Shown here: positions 20,115-30,799 of the stretch, in pieces
Numbering within the stretch: position 1 is the stretch's first letter
Layout of the letters: each line of letters begins with the position of its first letter
Assembly: GCA_023014485.1 (NCBI GenBank)
Contig: JAJOZX010000922.1
Coordinates: 563,001 to 627,000, forward strand
Direction: 5' to 3'
Length of the DNA stretch: 64,000 bases
Source of the DNA: Bathynomus jamesi
Taxonomy: Eukaryota > Arthropoda > Malacostraca > Isopoda > Cirolanidae
Position numbers and translations under genes: made by a program
Notes under the pieces: generated by a model
Seen by the model: the letters and a program-made list of their open reading frames with translations, nothing else
Told to the model about the DNA's origin: nothing
The model's database searches: none

Positions 20115-21410
20115 TCCAGCCTAGCTTACTTTCAATAGCTACCGGGCCTCGAGATGTGCGGACAATATTACCAGTGATGAAGTCCCAATAATAGTCAGCT
20201 CCAATCAAAAGACTAATATCTTCTGTTCCTTCAAACTTATTATTGCCCAAATTAATTCCTTTAACTTGCAATTCTTGGACACATGCCATATCTAAACAAG
20301 TAGTGACTGGAGCACAAAGTTCCTCAATCTCTACAGCTTGGACCTTGATAGTGGGACTTTGCGGTAACAACCCTTAACCAGAACTTCTACCTTCTTAAAT
20401 TTGGTTCGGTTTTGAACGGAACCCCCAAACCCAGAAATTCTTAAATTTTCCCTCTTAAGTTCTTTAAACTTCAATTTTCTGGAAATTCTGGTCTTAATAA
20501 AACTACACTGGCTACCACTATCAAACAACACTCTTACAGTAGCTTCTCCCTCATTCCCAATTAATAAGGCTGCAGTTGTTTGCAATAATCCCCCTTTACT
20601 TTTACTCCCTTGCATAGCAGTGGCATGTGCCACTGATGTCTCTACTTCTGGGGTAGGCCTACTAGGAGTGTTTTCACACAATAATGGCTGATGCCTACCA
20701 TGACATTTTTTGCACAAAATTTTAAACTTACAAAACCTTGCTCTGTGACCTTTCAAAAAACATTTAAAACATGCTGTGGACTTAGTTACCCTGTCCTTTC
20801 TCTCCTCAAAGGGTAAAGCCTCAGCCACCTCACATTTATATGACTTGTGGTTGCCTTCGCAAAATATGCATTCCTTGATTCCCTTTAATTTATTCTCAGA
20901 GGATGCAGAGAGCTGACACTGTACCTGGGCTATTCCTTTTTGTGGAAACTTTGGTGCTGTGCCTGCCTTTGTCCCCTTGTTTACCATCCCACTGTGCAAA
21001 CTCAATTCCCTCTCGTCTTGCTAATTCTGTGCCTAAAAGACTTAACATCTGCTGAAGGGGGATGTACACATGTTCTGTAGAGTGTCCCCTACTTAATTCA
21101 AGCAAAATTGAGCTAGGCAATTTAGACTCCAGTGTAGGAACCAACATTATACCATACCTTTCCATTCCTACACCCAAGTTATCCAGGGACCTAGTTCTAA
21201 TTTCAAATTCATCATATAACTGCCGTAACTCCTTGACACTATTAGGATTATTAACAGGAGGTATAGCTAAAAGTGCACGGAGGTGGCTTTTAATTAAGAT
21301 CTCTGGCTTACCAAACCGTTCCTTTAATAAATCCCAAGCCACATTATAATTAGCCTCTGTTAATGCTAATCCTGCTATAGTCTTTGCTGCCTCCCCCAAC
21401 AAATTTCCAC
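20115..21410 (-). pseudogene. BEL/Pao gag and protease-region remnant
   Basis: In minus-strand order: a capsid-like part (21402-20896; YNVAWDLLKERFGKPEILIK is typical of the DUF1759 region of BEL gag), zinc knuckles (CIFCEGNHKSYKC and CFKCFLKGHRARFC, about 20870-20740), an aspartic protease-like active site (VLFDSGSQCSFI, about 20540), then LIGADYYWDFITG and SKLGW near 20200-20120. Frameshifts occur near 20990 and 20360. The gag N-terminus is missing, and the frame runs straight into the hAT end at 20114. Nothing downstream (RT onward) survives. Confidence 0.85.
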
Positions 21411-21414
21411 CCCA

Positions 21415-21775
21415 GGACCTTAATTCAATAATAACCCAAAATTAACCAAACCGGTAAAATGTAGGCCAAAAACAACGACAGACGACTGGCCAAGTTTCGC
21501 AATTGGGCAACCAAACTTTCTACCCTGGGACCTTAATTCAATAATAACCCAAAATTAACCAAACCGGTAAAATGTAGGCCAAAACAACGACAGACGACTG
21601 GCCAAGTTTCGCAATTGGGCGACCAAACTTTCTACCCTGGGACCTTAATTCAATAATAACCCAAAATTAACTAAACCGGTAAAATGTAGGCCAAAACAAC
21701 GACAGACGACTGGCCAAGTTTCGCAATTGGGCGACCAAACTTTCTACCCTGGGACCTTAACTCAATAATACTCAA
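21415..21775. repeat. 112-bp tandem repeat, three copies plus a stub
   Basis: Units start at 21415, 21528, 21640 and 21752 (ggaccttaattcaata...). They differ by only a few bases. They lie between the 5' LTR and the truncated gag, in the place of the leader and gag N-terminus. Confidence 0.95.
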
Positions 21776-21855
21776 CCCGTCTAGGCCTAACTTGGGCTAC
21801 AATTTGCACAATCAGAACTTTGCCGAAAAATAGTCACTGACTCAGTCTTGGGGTA

Positions 21856-21875
21856 GAATCCGGTTCGAAGGACCA
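21856..21875 (-). promoter_or_regulatory. Putative primer-binding site of the BEL/Pao element
   Basis: Directly inside the 5' LTR the minus strand reads TGGTCCTTCGAACCGGATTC. It begins TGG as expected for pairing with a tRNA CCA end. I did not assign the tRNA. Confidence 0.6.
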
Positions 21876-22469
21876 TGTTATTTTATTTATTTGTTGGGCT
21901 CAAAATCCCAGCTGAGCCGTGAACGGCCAAATTCTAAAGGGCCAGTTCTACCTACAGCCCAAGTTAAGCTAAAATTAAAACTTACGGACTTGAGATTCTA
22001 TTAGGTCCTACCTCAGGGTTGCTGACTCGATGTGGGCCTACCTTAGGCTTTAGTTGTCTGAATTTAAGATAAAAACAAAAGGGGTACTATTTATGGTCTT
22101 CTTTCTCAACCTTGCAACAACAACGCAACCTGGACTATTGCACGATGCAACAATCTTGTATCTAAACAACCAAACTGAATTGCAAGAGAGCTCTCTATCA
22201 GACCACACCCTGTACGTACGACATCCCACAAACGAGTAGAAAGGACGCGCAGCGCCCCAAAATGATGCCACCAGAGTCCCAAACACTGATGCCACAAGAG
22301 CCCAAAAGTGCTAGCTCTAAATTAAGTGAATTTTTCACTAACCTTACAATTATGAGATGGATATATATACACCTTAACTTAATATATACAAGCAATGCTG
22401 CATCAATCAGCTTAGTCATCATATCGCCTTGGGACAACAATGGTTCTTCCTCTTCTAGATTTTCTAACA
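21876..22469 (-). repeat. BEL/Pao 5' LTR, 594 bp
   Basis: TG...CA ends on both strands. The match with 15749-16312 starts exactly at TGTTATTTTATTTATTTG. The flank at 22470-22474 is ACGGC. Confidence 0.9.
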
Positions 22470-22474
22470 ACGGC

Positions 22475-22824
22475 TCTCCTATTATGACTCGCATTTAACT
22501 GCACTGAACTCACTCGGATAGCGTATGTCTGGTTAGGCCTAACGTTAGGGAAACCGAAACTCGAAGCAGATTTTATTGTTTTATTCAGCTTAACTTTTGA
22601 AATAAGGTGATTAAAGGTAGGGCGAATTAAGATGAATATAACAATGAAGAGAGAGAGAGGTTAAGCCGGCCTAAGCCAACTATAATTAATGGAATTTACA
22701 TTAATAAAAAAGCACTGACACACAACGCGTTTTTCGATCACACCGTTCGGAGAAAATCTTGACACAGAGTTGCTAACTGTAAATTTTAACACTAACTGCT
22801 CTCGGCATACCAATTGGGATTTTA

Positions 22825-22825
<1 letters not shown>
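22475..22825. other. Unassigned spacer
   Basis: No gene recognised. It contains ggttaggcctaacgtta, a short palindromic run, and AT-rich DNA. Confidence 0.4.

Positions 22826-22856
<31 letters not shown>
22826..22856. repeat. (CT)n microsatellite at LINE 5' junction
   Basis: About 15 CT units lie directly before the CR1-like LINE. Confidence 0.95.
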
Positions 22857-22858
<2 letters not shown>

Positions 22859-22859
22859 A

Positions 22860-24345
22860 AATCGTTGGAGATGGGCCAGGTGCCTGGTGACTGGAGGGAA
22901 GCCAACGTGACCCCTATCTTTAAGAAAGGGGATCACGAAAGTTCAGGGAACTATCGTCCCATTAGCCTCACTTCAGTTGTAGGTAAATTATTAGAAGGGA
23001 TAATAGCTGATAGGATCGTTGACCATTGGATTCCTACAAGCTGCTTGGGGACTCCCAACATGGGTTTAGACGGCATAGGTCGTGTCTCACCAACTTGCTC
23101 GAGTTTTTCCACGTCATGTTGAGTGAGTACGATAAGAGTAGGGCGATTGATATACTTTATCTCGACTTTCAGAAAGCCTTTGATAAGGTACCTCACCGCC
23201 GGCTAATGGCGAAAGTGCGCGCGCGGGTATCGGTGGGGAAATAGGTAGGTGGATTGAAAACTGGCTGAGGAATAGGCGGCAGAGGGTGGTAATTAAAGGT
23301 GCTAGTTCGGGTTGGGCCTCGGTCACTAGTGGGGTTCCTCAGGGTTCCGTTTTGGGGCCACTGTTGTTTATCATTTACATAAATGATATCGACGGTGGCA
23401 TCGTCAGTCGGATCGCCAAATTCGCTGATGACACCAAGCTTGGGGCCAATGTTGGGACGCCCGAAGCGATCGAGGAACTGCGTGCGGACCTAGGTAGGAT
23501 AGAAGAGTGGTCCGAAAAATGGCAAATGCCGTTTAACTTGGGTAAATGCAAAGTGATGCACATTGGCTACGCCAATCCCAAGTCGGACTACTCGATGTTG
23601 GGTAGTAATATCGAGGTGACTGATTTAGAAAAGGACTTGGGTGTGCTAATTAGCAGCGACCTTAAGTTTACGAAACAGTGTGTAGAGGTGGAAAAGAAAG
23701 CCCAGAAACTATTGGGTTATATCAGGAGGCAATTTCAGTTTCGGAACAAGGAGATTGTGCTCTCACTGTACAATTCCCTTGTTCGGCCGCACCTGGAGTA
23801 TGCTGTGCAGTTCTGGTCGCCCACCCTCAGGAAAGATATTGAGAGGCTGGAGCGAGTGCAGGCGAGGGCCACAAAGTTAATCCCTTCCGTTAGGCATATG
23901 GGCTACAATCGACGGTTACGCGCCCTAAACTTGTTTTCGCTTGAAACTCGGAGGCTGCGCGGTCAACTGATCGAGGTTTTCAAGCTCTTACGCGGGTTCA
24001 ACGATGTCGATTTTAGAAGTATGTTTAGTTTAAATGATAACCCAACTCGCAACAATGGTTGGAAGTTGGATTTGAAACGGTTTAGGACTAGTGTGTGTGG
24101 GAATTACTTCACGTATAAGATCTGTGACACATGGAACAGGTTACCTTCGGAAGTTGTGAACAGTTCCTCTGTGGATCAGTTCAAGAAAAGGTTAGACCAA
24201 ATTTTGCACACTATTTGAGTGTGTACAAAATTTTCCCGGCACCCGTTGCCATTGGTACCTCCTCGGTATGGGCCGCAAGGCCTTTTGAGGTACTTCTTTT
24301 CCTTGTAACTCCTTGTAACTCTCTCTCTCTCTCTTTGTAGTTAAT
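22860..24345 (+). pseudogene. CR1-like LINE ORF2 (RT to C-terminus), copy 1
   Basis: Three plus frames give a near-continuous RT: QVPGDWREANVTPIFKKGDH, YRPISLTSVVGKLLEG, YLDFQKAFDKVPH, then (23286-24218, open for 310 codons) SGVPQGSVLGPLLFIIYIND, FADDTKLGANVG (catalytic FADD intact) and a C-terminal region with LERVQARATKLIPSVRHMGY. Two frameshifts lie near 23045 and 23220-23280. The endonuclease is missing (5' truncation at the (CT)n). The 3' end after the stop at 24216-24218 is about 120 bp, ending ccttgtaactctctctctct. Such LINEs are abundant in crustaceans as I recall them. It is likely a fairly young dead copy. Confidence 0.92.
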
Positions 24346-24904
24346 ATAAGACAAATTTCTAATAAGTAAGTACGTCAAATTGCATTAATTAACAATCCCA
24401 TTAATCCCATTTATTACACTCGCCCCATCCTCTTTTAAAACAAGTTTTCAGTCAGAAAACTTAGATTTTAACAACGATTTAAAAATTTTCATTTCCATAT
24501 TGGCAATAAAAAGTCAGAGAATAGCAACAGAAAAGGGAACAGTTTAGTAAAACTTTATACACAACACTTTATACCAGTACATGATGATATTCGGAAATCA
24601 TTTATGTAAATATGTTGGGACTGCAAAATTGGAAGTTTATTAATAAATATAAAATAATAGAATCTATAATACTTAATTGGAAACATAAGAAAGATAGCAT
24701 TTAAAAGTTCACGTGGGCCTAAGATGCATTTAAATAACGTACTTGACTTTTGGTACAAAGGCACACGAGAAGATTTCAACACGTCCATACGTGTTTAGGA
24801 ACAAATTATTGTTTACCCAATAAGGAATAAAAACAGCAGTGACATGATATAACGCCTTTTTCACTCAATTATGTCATTAAAAACAATTTAGTTTTCATAC
24901 GGTT
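24346..24904. other. Unassigned AT-rich spacer
   Basis: No gene recognised. Confidence 0.4.
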
Positions 24905-25545
24905 TAGAATAAATGAAAATGAAAAGGTTTATTGGCAGACTATAGTCCATATGACAAATATTAATAATATAATGACAGTTCACATACTAAAGATAGAAAT
25001 ATATACAACTGATTAAAAATAATACAGTAATGTCGGAGTTAAGTGGAGCTACAGACAGACGTTTTTCGTACCAAGAATTCCACAGCTTAGAGAACAAACG
25101 GCAGGACTCATGGATAGCTTGGATAAATAATCGGGTTGGTTGATTTTTTAATTCTTTGCATCAGACTCTATTGAGTACGTCTTACCTCCGAGAAGTTCGG
25201 AATATTGCGGGCAGCAAACATTTGCGAAGCTGAGCATCTCGGGGGTAATTTATATAATAGTCTAAAAGACCTGTTGTACAGCAAACTTAGGGTTCTGCCA
25301 GAACCTTTTTTATAATTCACCCAGAGTTGTTGTCCGTATATATTACTGCAGAAAGTACGAAAGAGTGTTTTCAGTTTCACTTGTACAGAACCGAAAGTTC
25401 CTTATAGTCATATTCGCTTTAGCACACAGGCTTCGAGATTGTTTTCTTATATCTGAGTCATCACTCAAGGCGCTGGTGATAGTTTGACCCAAATACTTAA
25501 ACTCTTGTACTTCCTCAATTACTTCACCTCTCATTTTAAACCTAA
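24905..25545 (-). pseudogene. LINE C-terminal fragment, second LINE lineage
   Basis: The minus frame 25534-25343 has VIEEVQEFKYLGQTITSALSD and IRKQSRSLCAKANMTIRNF. After a frameshift, 25380-25168 has YGQQLWVNYKKGSGRTLSLL and PPRCSASQMFAARNIPNF. This is the post-RT region of an arthropod LINE (FKYLG.xI / R.CRSLY.xAN / YG.QLW pattern). The 3' end at 24905-24940 has an AATAAA and short CATTTT-like repeats on the minus strand. It has no RT catalytic domain. Confidence 0.75.
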
Positions 25546-25677
25546 TATCAGCTGGCTAATTACAGCTTTTAGGATGAAATATAATAAAATGATTTAATAT
25601 GGTTAAAGAGGCCAAATAAGTTAGTTAAATAATATAAAACAATTAGAACTCTGGAATTCATCAAATAGAATTTATTA

Positions 25678-25896
25678 TAAATTTCGGATCACCTGAAGAT
25701 CAGGGCCCCCAGCCTTCTTTAGTTAGCCTTATAAGGCTAACTAACAAAAATATCACGACCTCACCTAACCAATCGTTAGGTCAACTGTACGCCTTTGACG
25801 ATTGGTTAGGTTAGGTTGTGATATTTTCGTTAGTTAGCCTTATAAAGCTAACTAAAGAAGGCTGGGGGCCCTGATCTTCAGGTGATCCTAAATTTC
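25678..25896. mobile_element. Perfectly palindromic foldback MITE with 8-bp TAAATTTC duplication
   Basis: The element is 25686-25888 (203 bp), bracketed by TAAATTTC at 25678-25685 and 25889-25896. The arms of about 85 bp start GGATCACCTGAAGATCAGGG and are almost exact reverse complements. The core gacgattggttaggtta... and atattttcgttagttag recurs in a second palindrome at 34880-35013. The 8-bp duplication fits hAT-type integration; there is no coding capacity. Confidence 0.92.
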
Positions 25897-28576
25897 TTCT
25901 AGGTTCACGAAAAATAACGAAAAAACATCTCGCATAACATAACATTTGATCGAACACGATCCAGAGTGAACCAGGTAACGTCCAGCGAAGGGAGTCGAGA
26001 ACAGGATTCAGAGAGCGGTTCGCATACAGTCCATCAGAAGTTCACATTTTCCCTCCCTTGTTATTTTTATTTAAACTTCTCGATTCGAACCCGTAGGAAA
26101 GAGGGCATACATTTAAGATGAATTAATAACAGTAAATTCATTTCCTAATAGGGCCAACGAGAGTGAATTCTTTCCGAGGTCTTAGGCTTCCATTCATGTC
26201 ACACGCTAGGGGTGTATCGTTTCTGTAGACCTATTGTTTCCCAGTCAAAGATTATATCCTTGTTTATTAAATGCATAACGTTGTAATTTAATATAACCTG
26301 TGAATGAACAAAAAATTAAAAGTCTAAAAACTTAATTGCGTTTCATAATAACAGTGTAAATTTATATTAGTGGTTTAAAGTTAAAATCTTTCTAGAAAGA
26401 CATCAATGGGTTCATGCTACCATATAAATTGTCACATCCGTTAATTGTGGAAAAAGTTCTAAGTGTCTGCGATACAGTATCAAGTGTAACCCGTGTTGCG
26501 CATTGATATCGGTGCATTTACAAAGTAAACTTCGTTACATCCACCCACGAGCGGAGCGAGGAATGGATCATTTTCATTTGAGGATCACCGGGGAAAGGAC
26601 GTCACCTTAGGAGAGAAACCGCAAACCCTTTAAATTTAATATCTGCAGACATCTGTATCAGTAACATTTCAAATAAAAAAAAACCCCCGTTACGATACAA
26701 TCTGGTATAAATTTTCTTTTTAATTTAGTTACAATAAATTTGAGTTTCACATTCTATTCCGGCAACTTTTCATCAAGAAAAGTTACTCTAAGGACAACAA
26801 TAGAAAGAAAAAGCATGTTTACAAAACCTACTGACCAGAAAGCACATGGTATAACACAAAAAGAAAAAAAAATTGGGCGATATTCGAACATTTTCACTTA
26901 TAATTTTACCAAATGATAATTAATCATTCATTGTACATCAAGTTCTGAACGATGTTCAGAAAGCACTCTGCTCCCTTTGTCTGTCGAAAACTGATAACGG
27001 ACTTTTAAAATTTTCAATCGTAGCTCTCCAGCTCACTTCGCTAGAATGAAAGAGGTTGTATCACATTGCGACAGATTAGCACGCATTGAGGTTCCGCTCT
27101 CTCCCCAAAAAAATGTCGAAAAAAATGTCATCGTCCAATTCAAAGGGGATGAATATATACTGAAAGTAGAACCACGTACCGGAATTGGACAAGATTTGCT
27201 ATTCTAGAAACTTTTTTTCGGTGAGCACTGCTCCTCTGCTCCGATCAGCTGAAAGGCTCCCTACATGGTATTGATGAAACGATCACTTGGCCAGAGTGGG
27301 TTTCACAATGGACCTACTGCGTGCTTGTATGGACAATAAAGCCATAAACACTCGTTCAAACTCTCGTGGTTTGCCTACCGAGTAGTAAGACGCACACTGA
27401 GCCAAGCAGTGAAGCAATGGGACCAGGGCTGCCTGAAAATACCATTAGGCCACAAACGCTCGAAACTGTCCTGCACTCAATCTCTGCGCATTCGGTTCTC
27501 TCTCTCTCTCGTCGGTGATCGATCACCTTACTCGGGTCAACTAAACGAACCTTACGTAATTTTGAGAAAAAATTGCCAAAAGTCTGTAATCGTAACCGAT
27601 TATCACCTTTCAAATTTAGAGTACAAACAATAATCATAATCTGCTCTGGCCAAATTAAAAAAATAATTTTTTTTACAGAATTCTGTAACATTTTAATCGA
27701 GTCCTAACTACCAATAAGGTAACTTATGGCATTTACATCGAGGAAGAGAATAAAAAATAACCAAACAATATTGCACTGTATATAAATATGAATGCACCCA
27801 TACATAGTAATCATAATTATTTTTTTTTTTAAAATTATTGTTCAAACTATTTTCAGGAATTAAAATCGATACAAATCCAAAAGACAAAATTGAAAACCAA
27901 TAACTTTGCGTTATCAACTCGCGACAACAACGAACCAACGAGCACCTCGTCGGGAGCAAGAACAACACGAACCCTCAAAACGCAACAAAATCGTTACTGG
28001 CAATCTAAAAATGGCCTATTTCCATCAATCAATCTAAAGCTCTAAATGCACGAGTAAACCCGAATAAAGTTTACAAATTTACTCAAAATAATCATTAAAT
28101 AAAATTTAAGCGTAAATACCTAACAACGTTAAATTCAGCAGGAAGAAACCCTATAATTTACAAAAACATCTGAGAAACAAGTCTATCCTTCAACATGAAA
28201 CCCAGCATGTTTTCAAATTACAGTAATTCCAGTAATTCAACACCCAGTATCAGAAACAGTTTTTTCAAATGAAACCGATGGGAAATAAAAATATTTCTAA
28301 ACGTTTATGCAAATTTGGGCTGAAATAAAAAATTACCCAAAGAAAAGAAGTTAATCTAACAGTAATGTACAATATTATAATATTACTAGTGAGGAATAAA
28401 GGGAGAAGCGTGTGTTTGAGAGCATGCTAGACAGGGTAGATGAGACACGGAAAAAGATCAGCTAAGGATGACAGTGACAGGAGAAACGGGAGTTCCAGCA
28501 CTCCCTGTCTCCTGCCTAACGTCCTCTCCGGAGTACTTCTCCTGGTCGATTGGTGTCTACAATCTCCTCCTATCGG
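25897..28576. other. Long gene-free spacer
   Basis: 2.7 kb in which I find no coding motif, RNA or clear element on either strand. It is AT-rich with some ordinary-composition stretches (26900-27560). If a host regulatory or exon sequence exists in this window it could hide here, but nothing visible supports one. Confidence 0.4.
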
Positions 28577-28597
28577 ATATATATATATATATATATA
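28577..28597. repeat. (TA)n tract
   Basis: It directly flanks a mariner. Confidence 0.9.
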
Positions 28598-29349
28598 CAG
28601 GGTGGGCCGTAAGTTTCCATACATAGGAAAAATAAACATTTTTTTATGGACAACCATTTTTATTTATATAATATGCTCTACATGGTTGCCATTGTTTTGA
28701 AAACACATTTCAATACGTGTTCCCCACTGTTGATGAACACGCATTAGCACAGTTGACGTTATGCTTGTAATGGCGTTGGTGATACGTTCCTTTAGATGAT
28801 TTATGTCTCGTATCTTTTCCTGATACACCATGGCCTTCAAGTGCCCCCAAAGATAGAATCAAGGGGGGTGAGATCTGGGGATCTGGGAGGCCACTCCACA
28901 GGACCACGCCGACCAATCCAAGCATCCGGAAACTGCTGCTGATCCAAATACCGACGCACGTGAAGACCATAATGAGATGGAGCTCCATCTTGCTGGAAGT
29001 AAACTGGGAAGTTACCTTCCTCGTTTAGCAGGGATGGGAAAATCTCTTCTTGCAACATGTTAAGATACCTTTCGGCATTAAGATTTCCACTGACAAAAAT
29101 TGGTCCAATAATTCTGTCACCCCATATCCCGGCCCACACCATCACTTTACCGGCACCTTGCATCTTCGTCGGACTCAGCCAGTTAGGGTTAGCATTACTC
29201 CAATAACGTATGTTTTGCCGATTAACCTCTCCATTGACGTAAAAATTTGCTTCATCAGTAAACAAGATCTTACAAACGCATATTCTAGGTATCTGAAACA
29301 TAAAAACAAACGTTTAAATTTTCCTATGTATGGAAACTTACGGCCCACC

Positions 29350-29352
<3 letters not shown>
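28598..29352 (-). mobile_element. Mariner with internal deletion, 755 bp
   Basis: The TIRs CAGGGTGGGCCGTAAGTTTC (both ends, inverted) continue for at least 30 bp, with TA outside each. On the minus strand the transposase reads from about 29301: [19 protein letters not shown] (first catalytic D), [12 protein letters not shown] (second D), RSPDLTPLD (third). A frameshift at about 28855 follows, then the C-terminus ending NNGNHVEHII with a stop near 28666. The N-terminal DNA-binding half is deleted. It belongs to the same broad group as the element at 41212, but is a different family by TIR. Confidence 0.92.

Positions 29353-29407
<55 letters not shown>
29353..29407. repeat. (TA)n tract between two mariners
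   Basis: About 27 TA units separate the mariner at 28598 from the foldback at 29408. Confidence 0.95.
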
Positions 29408-29412
<5 letters not shown>

Positions 29413-29800
29413 GTCCCATAAGTCCGGCATCATAGGAGAAATTCATATTTTTCTATTTCTACAAACCATAATTCATATTTTCTCTTTCTGCAGGCCATAA
29501 TGTCTGTGAGCAAAGAAGAACGAATCCAGATAATTCTACTCATAGGAAATCGGAGTCAAAGAGAAGCCGCTGCTGAATTTAACAGACTGCATCCAGACCG
29601 CGAGCCAATAACACAGAGTTGTGTTAGCAGACTTGTTGCAAAGTCTCTTTGACTCCGATTTCCTGAGTAGAATTATTTGGATTCATTCTTCCTTGCTCAC
29701 AGACATTATAGCCTGTAGAAGAGAAAAATATGAATTATGGTTTGTAGAAATAGAAAAAATATGAATTTCTCCTATGATGCCGGACTTATGGGACACCCTG
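29408..29800. mobile_element. Mariner-derived foldback MITE, second copy
   Basis: The arms are the 5' end of the 41212 mariner family in opposite orientation, like 14938-15337. The left arm runs further into the transposase (to about 29657, through the equivalent of REPIT and SRLVAK) than the right arm (29645-29800). The breakpoint differs from the first copy, so it either formed independently or was later modified. Confidence 0.9.
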
Positions 29801-29856
29801 TATATATATATGTATGTATATATATATATATTGCGTGTGTGTGTGTCCCCTAAACA
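29801..29856. repeat. (TA)n and (GT)n
   Basis: Simple repeats between two elements. Confidence 0.9.
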
Positions 29857-30797
29857 AGTTACCACCTTTTTCACCAGGCCAACAAAACCACAATTCTAAG
29901 CATGACTAAATGAAACAGAAATCATATTAAACCCAGTGGCGTACATACGTTCGATGTATTGAACTGTTTTTAATACTGGTACGATTAGCAGTTCTCCGCG
30001 TACATTTGAACTTGTTTTCTTGGCTGCAAATAAATTTACTTACAGACTGAATGTTTGCCGGGGTCTTTGCTGTACGCGGTCGTCCACTTCTCGGCTTTCG
30101 TGTATGAATTCACGTTGCACAAATATGACACTACGTACAGACCAATGTCGATTAGGATACCGTTTTGCTATTCTTTTAGCATCAAAACGTTTTTCCTCGT
30201 AAAAAAGTTTGATAGCAATTTTATCTTCTTCAGTTAAACGTGCCATAACTCACGTAAAATAACAGCATTAACAAACTGTCAGATCAAAACTGATTGCCGC
30301 GAAGGCAGTACCGTTTAGACCTAGGCGTACTTCACTTAGTAGCCTGCCTAGCCTATCCTTCTACAATAACAGCATTAACAAACTTTCCTCGCTCTCTGCC
30401 AGATCAAAACTGATTGCCGCGACGGCAATACCGTTTAGGCCTAGGCGTACTTCACTTAGTAGCCTGCCTAGCTTATCCCTCTACAACCCATAACAATGCA
30501 CCAACTAGCCTAACCTTGGCCTATCCTGAATCGACGAGTTATCCTAAAACTGACCATAAAATTACGATTTGACTACATATTTAGTGACATGAATTAAGCA
30601 ATTTTTCTACTTTCGTATTGTCAACTTTATTTTTTACAACTATTGTTTAAGTTCAATTTGTAAAAAGACTATCCACCCGATTTAAATAAACTATCTCTCA
30701 TTTTAAGGAAAATGTAAAGGGTTTTAACATGATTTCTGTTTCATTTATTTATCTTTGGATTGCGGTTTTGTTGGCACGATAAAAAATAAGTGGACAC
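29857..30797 (-). mobile_element. Non-autonomous Tc1/mariner with N-terminal transposase remnant
   Basis: Inverted ends: 29873-29932 contains gccaacaaaaccacaatt...aatgaaacagaaatcat, and 30728-30775 contains its reverse complement with few changes, giving TIRs of about 57 bp or longer. Inside, the minus ORF 30246-30040 gives MARLTEEDKIAIKLFYEEKR and AKRYPNRHWSVRSV, the N-terminal helix-turn-helix of a mariner-like transposase. The catalytic domain is absent. The outer limits are approximate. Confidence 0.75.
30263..30485. repeat. Two-copy tandem duplication, about 104-118 bp
   Basis: Both units start aacagcattaacaaact and contain gatcaaaactgattgccgcg and ctaggcgtacttcacttag. The second has a 14-bp insertion. 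It lies inside the non-autonomous mariner. Confidence 0.92.
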
Positions 30798-30799
30798 TC

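Larger units (their letters stand above)
15749..22469 (-). mobile_element. BEL/Pao LTR retrotransposon, internally deleted, carrying a hAT transposon
   Basis: The two LTRs (15749-16312 truncated; 21876-22469, 594 bp) are almost identical and start TG / end CA. Flanking ACGGC duplications show one integration event. The element reads right to left: 5' LTR, primer-binding region, 112-bp tandem repeats, partial gag and protease-like region, then a hAT transposon (16313-20114) and the truncated 3' LTR. RT, RNase H and integrase are absent. Identification rests on gag/protease motifs typical of BEL/Pao. High LTR similarity implies fairly recent insertion. Confidence 0.88.

Noticed and set aside
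25897..28576. Host promoter or exon in the long gene-free spacer
   Set aside because: Nothing beyond ordinary composition; no splice-bounded conserved ORF.
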